Assembly: GCA_039545355.1 (NCBI GenBank)
Contig: BCJJ01000066.1
Span: 1 to 35,369, forward strand
DNA length: 35,369 bases
From: Trichosporon coremiiforme
Taxonomy: Eukaryota > Basidiomycota > Tremellomycetes > Trichosporonales > Trichosporonaceae
Reading direction: 5' to 3'
In this document: one piece after another, positions 8,703-17,600 of the stretch
Position numbering within the stretch: position 1 is the first letter of the stretch
Layout of the letters: each line of letters begins with the position of its first letter
Translations under genes and position numbers: made by a program
Notes under the pieces: generated by a model
Database searches by the model: none
What the model was told of the DNA's origin: nothing
What the model saw: only the letters and a program-made list of their open reading frames with translations

Positions 8703-10008
8703 TCATGTTGAGCTTAAAGTCGCCGTAGATGGAGCCGGGCCCACGAAGATGACATCGTCGTCCTCTTCCTTAGAGTTATCCCCGCTACCGATCCTCGAGC
8801 TCGCCTGGATGCGAGGCTTCTTGGGGCGTGGAAGGCCGCCGTTACCGGCCGGGCGTTAGACTGTGGCATTGCGAAGAGTAGACAAGGGAGTCAGAGCGTC
8901 GAGGGTATCAAGGTAGTTGAGTTACGGCTGGTCGTACACCTCGTTCCAGACGAAGGTGGGGAGGGTCACTCCATGCGGGCTCGACGTCGGGTGTGGTACA
9001 AATTGGGTAAAGAAGGTAAGAGGTGATACACGCGTGGAACCACGATCTTCATGCGGTGGACGTTGGCTGCGCCGAGTGTCGATACACAGCCATCAGGGGA
9101 GCATCAGCCTTACTGCCCTTGGGAACAGACGCGCCAGATTCGTTCAGGATGTTGTACAGGTCGGCATGCGAGGCGTCTTGTTCATGGGGGGGAAGGGCGT
9201 GGAGTTTCTCGGCAAGCGCCCGGTACACGAGGGGCCTCTGGATGCTAGAGTGGTCGACGTAGGAAGCGAACAACTGCTCTCCAGCTCGTCGACCACTCAC
9301 TCATGCGTTGGGCACTGTCGCCTTTGAGTCGCAGAGATTGGCTGATCAGTTCGATCCGTTTGGTGCGTGCTTGCTGGATTTGGTGAACGCCGCCCTGACA
9401 TTAATGCTTGAGGTACCGTCAGCTCTGTTTGACCAGTCAGACATACCTGCGCGAGTCGCCCGGTCAAGCTCGCGCTGCACGCTGAGAGAGTACTCAATAG
9501 CACAGAGCATCTTGCCGAGTGAAAACTCTCGCTTGTTCAGTTGGGAAGTGTGCTGATGGGAAAGGTCACATTGAACCTCCCGTGGTCGTGACCTCTGGGG
9601 AGCATTGTGTTCATAACCACAGGGAGGATTGGAGGAGCAAAGCGACAGCATTCTTCCGGCAATGTATCGGTGCCAACTCGATAACGAGGCGTTGAAGTTG
9701 GGAAGAATCAAGGAGTGCCGGACATGAATAAAGCGATGGATTGCCGTTCATGAGGGAAGTCGGAAATGTAAGCGTAGAGCAGCGTGAGGCCGGCAGCCCC
9801 GAAAGCGCGACTGTTGTCAGCTCGAGTACAGGGAATCGCTTAGCTGAGGGACGAAGGGAAGATCGTAGGGCGAGGAGGGTCTGGTGGCTTTGGCCGAGTC
9901 CGGCGCGTCGAGGGGACGACTATCCGGTCTCTGTCTGACGGGCGGAGGACTCAATACTGTGATGGGGACGCCTCCAAGTCTCGGAGTCGGGCTCGCGGAG
10001 TCACTCAC
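8703..10008 (-). pseudogene. Decayed gene of unknown family with NLS-like and SIM-like tail
   Basis: The minus strand carries protein-like pieces in shifting frames. From 5' to 3' these include a Pro/Ser-rich start (SPTPRLGGVPITVLSPPP, near 9990); AFGAAGLTLLYAYISDFPHE (about 9800); FAPPILPVVMNTMLPRGHDH (about 9620); KREFSLGKMLCAIEYSLSVQ (about 9530); RIELISQSLRLKGDSAQRM (about 9330); YVDHSSIQRPLVYRALAEKL (about 9240); and FFTQFVPHPTSSPHGVTLP, then FVWNEVYDQP (about 8960). The final frame has stops at 8922-8924 and 8856-8858. It ends with GLPRPKKPRIQASSRIGSGD, then EEDDDVIFVGPAP, before the stop at 8703. RPKKPR looks like a nuclear-localisation signal, and an acidic run next to VIFV fits a SUMO-interaction motif. 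I do not recognise the family. The multiple stops and frame changes without splice sites mark it as a relic. The extent of the 5' end is uncertain. Confidence 0.5.
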
Positions 10009-10503
10009 TGTGAGATGTCGGAAGATGAGGAGATGTTAAAAGATGTCAAGATGAGACGTCAGAGATGCAGGTTAGTCAACTCAAGCCTGGCACTGCGACG
10101 CAAGCTGCGCGATTTGCAACCGCAGGGGCGCAAGATAGTCCAGGAGCCCAGGCCCAGCCAGCGCCGGCTGCGCGGCTGCGCCCCTCGCAAGAGACTCGTC
10201 ACGTGGTCGTGGTCCCAGTGTGGCACCTGATGGTGGTGAGAAATAGGAAGTTATACATGCCATAATCATGACCGAATGCTGTCTATGCGGGTTGCGAGCT
10301 TGGGACCAAGGCCCAGAAGCTGCGAATGTGCGCCTCAGGCAGCCACGGCTTCAGTCCCTCCGCCCAGCCCACGCAGGACTAACTGCGGAAACGGACACAG
10401 CCACCAACCCAACCTTACACCTCGGCGACGGTCTCTACACTTCTCCAACCTCTTCCGCGGCCTCCCCTGCGTCGCCAGGCGCTCAAAATGCGTTTGGAAC
10501 GCT
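10009..10503. other. Intergenic downstream of RLI1
   Basis: No supported gene. Short open frames here have no protein character. This stretch includes the 3' untranslated region of RLI1, whose stop is at 10504. Confidence 0.4.
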
Positions 10504-12645
10504 CTAATCGGTATCGACGAAGAAGAAATTTCCTGATTGCTTCTGTTCCGTGTCTTTCAGCGAGCCGAGCTTGTTGATACGAGGACGGTAGTTGGTCGGG
10601 TCGCGACGCTGGGATGTTAGTGATGTGTAAGAAGAGGTTGTAGGTGGAGGTGGCTGAAATTTTGCTTCCGCTGCCACACTGCCTCCACCATGGGCTGGAG
10701 GGGGCTAGAGGGGCCTCCACCTCCACCGACACTTTTGGTGGCACTCGTTCGAGGAGGCTGTAGTCGTCTCCGACGAGACGGACAAGTTCCCAACCTCTGC
10801 AAAGGCAAAATACTCACGAAGGTGACAGCGAGACTCTTAAGGAACCGGTTGAAACCGGTGAGAAGTCCCTCGGGCTTCTTGGCCTTGGCGGAGACGGCGG
10901 GGGTGCCCTCGAAGACGATGACGCGGTCGGCGAGGTAGGTGGCCATGATGAAGTCGTGCTCGACGATGAAGGCGGTGCGCTTGGAGGCCATGATGAACTT
11001 CTTGATGACGCGGGAAGCGTGGATACGCTGCTCGGAGTCGAGGTAGGCGGAGGGCTCGTCGATGAGGTAGACGTCAGCGGGGACACCGAGGACGAGGACG
11101 ATGGCGACACGCTGGAGCTCTCCTCCAGAGAGGGTCTGGACGTCCTGGTCCATGAGCGGCTCGAGGTTCATGGGCTTGATGACGTCGTTGTTGAACTGGG
11201 GGTTCATGAACATGGACTTGATGCGCTTGATGAGGAGCATGCGCACGGTGCCCGGGAACTTGGGCGAAATGGTCTGGGGCTTCATGGAGACGCGGAGCTG
11301 GACCTGGTCCGCCTCGTTGTCGGGCTCCAACTTGCCGCCGAGGAGCTTGACGAGGGTCGTCTTGCCCATTCCGTTCTCTCCGAGGAGCACAATGATCTCC
11401 GAGTCGGAGAACTCGCCGCCCTCGACCTCGAGCTTGAAGTCGCCCAGCGTCTTGGTCATCGACGGGTAGGTGATGGACTGCGTCTTGGGGGCGGCGACCT
11501 CGTCGGCGGTCTCACCGATACGGAACGTGAGCGACTCCTCACGGAAACGCAGGTTCTCCGTCGGGATGACACCGTCGAGGAAAATGTTGATACCCTCACG
11601 GACCGAGTATGGCATCGTGACGACGCCGTACATACCGGGGACACCGTAGAAGACGCACACAAAGTCGGACAGGTAGTCGAGGGTTGACAGGTCGTGCTCG
11701 ACGACGACAATGTAGTTGGTCGGCTGGACGAGGCCACGGATGACACGCGCAGCGGAAAGACGCTGCCTGATGTCCAGGTACGACGAGGGCTCGTCGTACA
11801 TGTAAATGTCGGCCTTGCGGACGGACGCGATGGCAATGGCGAAACGCTGAAGCTCTCCACCCGAGAGATGGCCGACCTGGCGGTCCTGGAGCTTGGCGAG
11901 CTCGAGGTCCTCCTCGAGCTGCTTGCGGTTGTCAAGCTCGGTCTGGCGGTCAAACATCTGGCCAACAGTGACGTTGGGGATCTTGATCGAGCGCGGGATC
12001 TGGTCAACGTACTGCGGCTTCGTCACCGCCTTGATGTCGTCCTCGAGCACCTTGGTGAAGAAGTTCTGCAGCTCGGAACCACGGAAGTACTTGATGATGT
12101 CGGTCCACTCGGGCGGGTTGTCAAACTTGCCCAGGTTCGGCTTGAGCTTGCCGGACAGCACCTTGAGCGCGGTCGACTTGCCGATACCGTTGGTTCCGAC
12201 GAGACCGAGAACCTGACCAGGACGGGGCTGGGGGAGACGGTGAAGCTTGAACGCGTTGGCGGCGTAGCGGTGCGTGACGTGGGTCTCGAGGTTGGTCGGC
12301 AGGTTGAGAATCTGGATAGCCTCGAAGGGGCACTTCTTGACACAGATACCGCAACCAATACAGAGCTCCTCAGAGATGAACGCCTTCTTGTCCGACGGAG
12401 TCACCTCGATACACAACCGTCCCATACGGACGACGGGGCACGAGCGCTTGCACTCCTGGCGACTGGGCTGTTAGCTATTGTCCCAGAGTTCAGACGTCGC
12501 GCAGTCTGCTGCGTCATCACGCGTCAGACTCGGCGGAGCTCACCATTTCTTGGGCTTGCACTGGGAACGGTTAGTAGTGTATCGGCGCAGATCAACTCAC
12601 CTTGTCGTCCGAGACGAGCGCGATACGGGTGAGCTTGTCAGACAT
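10504..12645 (-). CDS. RLI1: ABCE1/RLI1 ribosome-recycling ATPase with Fe-S clusters
   Basis: Four exons (12601-12645, 12544-12560, 10818-12462, 10504-10608) encode 603 residues, the normal length for ABCE1. The protein splits post-termination ribosomes together with eRF1 and acts in initiation and ribosome export. Fe-S ligands are [15 protein letters not shown] (C16, C21, C25, C29) and [12 protein letters not shown] (C55, C58, C61, C65). The first ATP site has GTNGIGKST (about 110-118) and [12 protein letters not shown]; the second has GENGMGKTT and [12 protein letters not shown]. The end, spliced on after a 209-nt intron, reads [19 protein letters not shown], the typical ABCE1 tail. The start at 12645 is required because it supplies [15 protein letters not shown] and the first cysteines. 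Exon 2 is a 17-nt microexon, and intron 1 is only 40 nt. It is divergent from the epimerase gene. Confidence 0.97.
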
Positions 12646-13125
12646 GTTGGGGGATGAGATGGGGGAGAGGGTCGAGGGTAGTGGTGTCGCGTGTGTCGAC
12701 TTTTGCGTGGCGAGCTAGCTGATTATAGCGAACTGCCTTTTTGTAGAGAGGGATGAATCCGGTGGAGTCGAGCGAGGGGGGTAGTCGTCGGGAGGCGAGA
12801 GGAGGTCGCTGCTCTGGACGGTGTCGACGCCGGGGTGGTGGTTGTGCTTTGTCACTGAGATGGACACAAAACTTGGATTGGTCTTTTGTTCAGGTTCCTG
12901 CCAGCTGCTGACGCTGGGTCCGACGATGCTGTTTAGAAAATTGTCTCGTGGGGATTAGCGGGTGTAAATTTGTTAAAGAGTTTGACGCTTATCCTTATTC
13001 CAGCCAGCCTTTGCGGTGGCGGGCCAATGATCTCGGGTGGATTACGGGCAGCTCGAAAATGTCAGTCGATGTGTCGTCACGTGATGCAGTAATGAGGTGG
13101 CAAAGGGGGATATAAGTCAATGTGG

Positions 13126-13137
13126 CCCCACGTGGGG
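13126..13137. promoter_or_regulatory. Palindromic E-box CCCCACGTGGGG
   Basis: This is a perfect 12-bp palindrome centred on CACGTG, the core bound by bHLH factors such as fungal Cbf1 or SREBP-type regulators. It lies about 510 bases upstream of the epimerase start and about 480 bases upstream of the RLI1 start. Which gene it serves, if any, is unknown. Confidence 0.35.
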
Positions 13138-13422
13138 GTTATCAAGCGAGCTCCAACCAGAATCTCGGAGGGAGCCAAGGGAATGGAGACCCTATAGGGT
13201 GGCTGCCGTATCGCGCCGAACGACACTAAATCACTGAAGGACCACTTTGAAATCTGACCACCACTGAACGGGAACGATCCCTCCACCGAACGGGAATTCT
13301 CGACAGTCCTTCCCGTTCGACTGATGCTCCATATGCAATGCTATCATGACATCCCCATGCATCGTTTCATCGTCAACAACGTGCAGTACATGCAGTGCAT
13401 CATACTCGGATGGGCGATGCAC

Positions 13423-13430
13423 TATATAAA
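13423..13430 (+). promoter_or_regulatory. TATA box of the epimerase gene
   Basis: TATATAAA lies 218 bases before the ATG at 13648 and upstream of a pyrimidine-rich leader. The sequence and orientation fit a core promoter. A TATA-type promoter would suit a regulated sugar-metabolism gene. Confidence 0.5.
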
Positions 13431-13647
13431 TGCGGTGCGGCCATGCAGAGAGAATGAGTTTCGGAAGGTATAATACGCACAGACACACCGATCAGACAAT
13501 CACACCCACCCAGCATACCTCGGAGCGACCGCAGTACATCCACCGCAGTCGTCTGAATTTTCCAAAAGTCACCCACATCTTCCGATTGTTGACACACACA
13601 CTTCTCCCTCAACCTTCCCTCCCCTCCCTCTCCACACCCACCTCGCA

Positions 13648-14963
13648 ATGTCCAACGACACACAGCTCAAGGTATGCTCGACTCGCACCGTCATGCATAG
13701 CTAATCCCCCTCAGCGCGTGCTCGTCACCGGTGGCCTCGGCTACATTGGCTCCCATGTTGTCCTCACCCTGCTCCTGTCGGGCCGCTACGTCCCGATCGT
13801 CATCGACAACTGTCACAACGCCTACCCCGAGGCCGTCAAGCGTGCGGCCGAGATTGCGCGCGACGAGATGGGGTGAGTACAACCACGCCGGTGCCTGCCT
13901 GTGCTTCATTGCATGTTGCATCTTGGTTCAGCATGTGTGCCCTCACGAGCACATGTGACATTCCCGCCCGCCCTTAGTACATCGCGCTGACAGTTTCAGA
14001 GAGAAGGCTGTCCAGCCCATCTTCCACAAGGTCGACCTGCGCAACCCCGCCGAGATCGAGGAGGTGTTCGCCAAGTACGATGCTGACGGCGGTATCTGGG
14101 GTGTCGTGCACCTCGCGGCGCTGAAGGCCGTCGGCGAGTCCTCCGAGATCCCGCTGCAGTACTACCGCGTCAACGTCGGCGGCAGCATCTCGCTCCTCGA
14201 GACGATGGCGAAGCACAAGTGCGACAACATTGTCTTCTCCTCCTCGGCCACGGTGTACGGCACCCCCGAGATCATCCCCATCCCCGAGTCCTCGCCTGTC
14301 CAGCCCGAGTCCGCCTACGGCAAGACCAAGGGTATGGTCGAGGTCATCCTCCAGGACGTGTGCCGCTCCGGAACCGACGAGCGCCCCGACCCCCTCAAGG
14401 CCGTCAGTGTGCGATACTTCAACCCCGCCGGCGCCCACCCCTCCGGCAAGCTTGGCGAGGAGCCGCGAGGCAAGCCCGGAAACCTTCTCCCCCTCCTGGC
14501 CCAGATGGCGGTGGGACGCGAGAAGTCCGACCTGAAGGTGTTCGGCAACGATTACCCCGGCAGCCCCGACGGCACCTGTGTCCGCGACTACCTGCACATC
14601 ATGGACCTGGCCCAGGGCCACGTCCTCGCTCTCGATGCGATGGCCGTGCCCACCTCGGACCCCAAGTCGATCTATGCCGCCTGCGACCCGAAGAAGGACG
14701 GCCTGTACCGCAACTTCAACCTTGGACGGGGCAAGGGCCAGTCTGTCCTGACGATGATCGAGGCGATGCGCAAGGCCACGGGCTTCGACTACAAGTACGA
14801 GATTGTCGGACGTCGTACCGGTGACGTGCCCGAACTCACGGCCGACCCCGCGCTCGCCGAGAAGGAGCTCGGCTTCGTCGCCAAGCGCAACCTCGAGGAG
14901 ATGTGCCGCGATCTCTGGAACTTCCAGACCAAGAACCCCAACGGCTACGAGCCCACGGCTTAA
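13648..14963 (+). CDS. GALE: UDP-glucose 4-epimerase (monofunctional)
   Basis: Three exons (13648-13671, 13715-13872, 14000-14963) encode 381 residues. The enzyme interconverts UDP-galactose and UDP-glucose in the Leloir pathway and supplies UDP-galactose for glycans. It is a short-chain dehydrogenase-type protein. [10 protein letters not shown] at residues 13-22 is the NAD-binding loop. SSSATVYG at about 141-148 carries the active-site Ser/Thr. The catalytic Tyr and Lys are in YGKTK (about Y167 and K171). [12 protein letters not shown] and the RRTGDVPEL substrate-binding segment near the end are typical. The protein stops where a plain epimerase should, so it lacks the mutarotase domain fused in Saccharomyces Gal10. 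The first exon codes only eight residues. The start is supported by the in-frame splice and by a TATA box and CT-rich leader upstream. Confidence 0.97.
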
Positions 14964-15405
14964 GTGCGCGTCTACGCGTCCAAGTCGCGTCAGCGACTGG
15001 ACGTTGCGGGCACGGCGCCGTAGGCGACGCGCTACCCGCTCGGCTCGACCGGCGTTCGACCAGCGGCAGCCACGGTTCGCAATGCACTCGCAGACTCACA
15101 GACTCGCAGGCTTGCAGGCTCGACCCTGGCACACACACAACACCCACGACCACCGAGCCCAGGCGCTCGCCCGCTGACCGCTCGCATCACGTAGAGATCC
15201 ATTTTAGATGATAGTAGCTTGGTAATTACCCGTGACACTCTCGCGGGAGGACATGTTAATTGTGACACTAGGCAAGCGAGCCGCGAAGCCGGTGAGCGTA
15301 GCGATGGTCAGCGACGAAGGTGCTGGACCGCCGACCTGCCGGGGTACCGGATAGGCCGCACGCAATGGGACGATTGGGTGATCTCGGAGTGATGGCTGGC
15401 TGGCG

Positions 15406-15445
15406 TGATGCGGCTTGACGCGGCTCGATGCGGGCTGATGCCGGG
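15406..15445. repeat. Four degenerate 10-bp tandem units
   Basis: Four successive 10-base units share the pattern YGAYGCSGSY, with three to four differences at most between any two. Ten-base spacing equals about one helical turn. The origin and role are unknown. Confidence 0.45.
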
Positions 15446-16079
15446 GCGTTCTCGGCGCAAACTTGACTTTGACGAGCTGACCGCTGAGTGCAGGGCTTCA
15501 GCGTTTAGCCTGACTTCTGTCGCAGGACGCGCCGCATTTTAAGTGACCATCAATACTTCGCGTCCTTGCTCATCGTGTGTCCCCCATTGGCAGCTCGACT
15601 GCTCCGAACGCTCCAACTCTAGTGTCCATCTCCAATCTTCAGACTCCAGGCTCCAGCTCCGTCCCCGTTCCCTTCACTCGCATCCATGCAGTCCAAAAGG
15701 TCTCTTCATGAAAAAAAGTCTTGTCCATAGGAAATAAAAATGTCGCTACTCATAGGTGACCCGGAGTCATCGCTTGCACTCAGCCAGGTTGTTTTAAGCA
15801 AGTAGACGTCGGTCTTCGCGCTTTGTCTGGCCTCGCTGGTCGTGGAGCCGCAAACCTTCCCCGAAAGGAAGTGGGCACTGCACCAGCAAGGAATTCGAAC
15901 GCGGTGAAAAATAATTTTGTGATTGAGGTCAAGAAAATCTCGCGTCTACGTCTTATATAGGGCGCTGGGAGCGCGGCTGGTGGAGGCTCAGAAATATTGG
16001 GTGCGAGTGCGTACGGTGCGGCGGGATTATTTCGACAGACATTTTCACAGATTGATCCCATCAAGCCAAAGTTGGACAA

Positions 16080-16094
16080 GGGGGGGGGGGGGGG
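16080..16094 (+). repeat. Run of 15 G
   Basis: A mononucleotide run lies about 130 bases upstream of the MRP51-like start codon. Its true length is uncertain because long G runs are hard to sequence. Confidence 0.8.
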
Positions 16095-16222
16095 AACGGA
16101 CGGAACCAAATTGTCGGCTCTCCTGTCCTCGAGGCAGCCCGGAGTAAAAGTCAGTCGATCGTCTCCGTCAGCTCTAGCACACCTACCCCAGCTCCGGCAC
16201 GACCCCTTCGACGCCAGCGACC

Positions 16223-17437
16223 ATGTCGAAGACGTTCCCGCAGCTGCTCTCGCGCAGCCGGTTCGCGAGCTATGATCCCGCCATTTCGCGCGTCTACACC
16301 GCGCCCCACCGCAGCGTCACCCGGGGCGAGTTCGGCTTCAAGTTTCCCATTTTCCGCCCGTCGAACGCGCCCTTCCTCGAGATGAAGACGCCCGACGGCG
16401 GCCCCGGCATCCGCGCCAACTGGAGGAGTGCAGAGAAGGAGGCGCGTTTCGTGGCCCAGTGGGGAGACGGACGGACGCCGTGGCGCGCCCCGCGTGAAGG
16501 TCGCCGGAACGTGGTCAAGAACCCCCTTCTGGCCGAGACGGCGGTCGAGGAGGTCGTCGAGCTCATGCCGAACGTGGACGCGATGACGCGCTTCGAGTTC
16601 GAGAAGTACCTCGAGGGCCTGCGCAGGCGGAGGGCGCAGTTCAAGGAGGCGATCCAGGCCAGTCTGCCCGAGGGCACCGAGACGCTCGCCGAGGCCAGCG
16701 CCAAGGGTGCCGTGCGCGAGCAGAGCATCACGGGCTTCCAGGCCGATATTCTGAAGCAGGAGGTCGAGGCGCCCGGAAGCAAGCGCGTCATGGCCAAGCC
16801 GCACAAGCTGGGCGGATTGGCTTACTCCAGCGCTCCTGCTGCCGGCGCCAGCCTGGACCCGCAGCGTGTCCATGTCGGACGCGTGCTGGACCAGGCGCCG
16901 CGCGGCGCGGGATCGTTCCGCGGCATCGACGGCGTGAACGCGGAATGGGTCGTGGGTCTTGGCGGCCTGACGGCGACGGGCAACAGCGGCACGGTGCGCG
17001 TGACCGACCGCCCAACACTGAGCAAGTTCGACTACACGCGTGAGCGCAAGCATGCCGGTCTCGCGCGCTTCGCGGTGCGCGACGCGACGCTGATCAAGCC
17101 GCCCCGCGTCCTCGGCACGAACCAGCGGCCGAACGCTGACCCGTGGCTCCTCCGCTCTGCCACTAGCGCGAGGCGTAACCAGCCCTTTGACAGCCTCCGG
17201 TTCGACGTTAGGGTGGCCGAGACGGATCCCCAGAGGCCCGGAGAGAAGGAGTGGGTCGCGCGCGATACGGCCGCCACGGCGGCGGTCGGCGCTGGTGGCC
17301 TTGGATTGCTCGGGGGTAAGAGGAGCGAGAGGACCGCTAGCGAGAGCCACCAGGCCGCGCGCCGCATCAACTCCAAGATCCAGGGAGACACTATCGACTC
17401 TATCCTTGCGAGGATCATTCAGAACGACAGCAAGTAG
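16223..17437 (+). CDS. MRP51: Mitochondrial small ribosomal subunit protein MRP51-like (bS1m)
   Basis: This is a 404-residue intronless frame. The N-terminus (MSKTFPQLLSRSRFASYDPA) is basic and hydroxylated and could target mitochondria. Residues about 20-60 hold the block that I recognise from fungal Mrp51: YTAPHRSVTRGEFGFKFPI, in which a threonine or serine after a TAPH-like turn precedes RG(E/D)(F/W)G(F/L)K. In yeast, Mrp51 is a mitoribosomal small-subunit protein needed for translation of mitochondrial mRNAs through their leaders. A basic helix (FEFEKYLEGLRRRRAQFKEA) lies near 130. The C-terminal 200 residues are less conserved and I see no named motif. The assignment rests on the N-terminal block and overall layout. 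Codon use is GC-rich like the neighbouring housekeeping genes. It converges with the TFIIIC subunit gene, whose stop is 163 bases away. Confidence 0.65.
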   Translation: MSKTFPQLLSRSRFASYDPAISRVYTAPHRSVTRGEFGFKFPIFRPSNAPFLEMKTPDGGPGIRANWRSAEKEARFVAQWGDGRTPWRAPREGRRNVVKNPLLAETAVEEVVELMPNVDAMTRFEFEKYLEGLRRRRAQFKEAIQASLPEGTETLAEASAKGAVREQSITGFQADILKQEVEAPGSKRVMAKPHKLGGLAYSSAPAAGASLDPQRVHVGRVLDQAPRGAGSFRGIDGVNAEWVVGLGGLTATGNSGTVRVTDRPTLSKFDYTRERKHAGLARFAVRDATLIKPPRVLGTNQRPNADPWLLRSATSARRNQPFDSLRFDVRVAETDPQRPGEKEWVARDTAATAAVGAGGLGLLGGKRSERTASESHQAARRINSKIQGDTIDSILARIIQNDSK

Positions 17438-17600
17438 ACCAATGCATTTTTCATAGCCACTCACTTGGAGCGAGGCGCGGCGGAGCTGCGCCGAGTGACG
17501 ACTACACATCGAGCGTCAGACCCTCATCCCGCCGACACAGTGTGGCATACAGATCTCATGACAATACAGGATGGAGGAAAACACAGACTCGTCTACTGCG

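Larger units (their letters stand above)
12646..13647. promoter_or_regulatory. Divergent promoter region of RLI1 and UDP-glucose 4-epimerase
   Basis: This is the 1-kb spacer between two divergent start codons. A TATA box (TATATAAA) lies at 13423-13430, about 220 bases before the epimerase ATG, followed by a CT-rich and CA-rich leader. A 12-bp perfect palindrome CCCCACGTGGGG with an E-box core (CACGTG) lies at 13126-13137. No coding sequence is visible. Confidence 0.5.
14964..16222. other. Intergenic with short repeats, poly-G run and possible TATA element
   Basis: No supported gene in 1.26 kb. Short degenerate repeats of CTCGCAG/CTTGCAG type occur at about 15087-15122. Four imperfect 10-bp units (TGATGCGGCT, TGACGCGGCT, CGATGCGGGC, TGATGCCGGG) run in tandem at 15406-15445. 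A TTATATAG element at 15953-15960 could serve the MRP51-like gene, although it is about 270 bases from that start codon. A run of 15 G lies at 16080-16094. Confidence 0.4.

Noticed and set aside
9741..10536. Several 60- to 90-codon plus-strand frames downstream of RLI1
   Set aside because: They have no start context, no motif and no agreement with splice signals.
10956..12632. Long plus-strand open frames (243 and 312 codons) opposite RLI1
   Set aside because: They lie antisense to the well-supported RLI1 exons and consist of repetitive Leu/Asp/Glu/Arg sequence, as expected from GC-rich codon bias on the opposite strand.
15880..15915. tRNA-like GGAATTCGAACG (T-loop lookalike)
   Set aside because: The five-base T stem does not pair, and no acceptor, D or anticodon arm can be drawn on either strand.
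16151..17509. 452-codon minus-strand frame opposite the MRP51-like gene
   Set aside because: It has Arg/Ala/Leu-rich composition with no motifs, while the plus-strand frame has an N-terminal family block.
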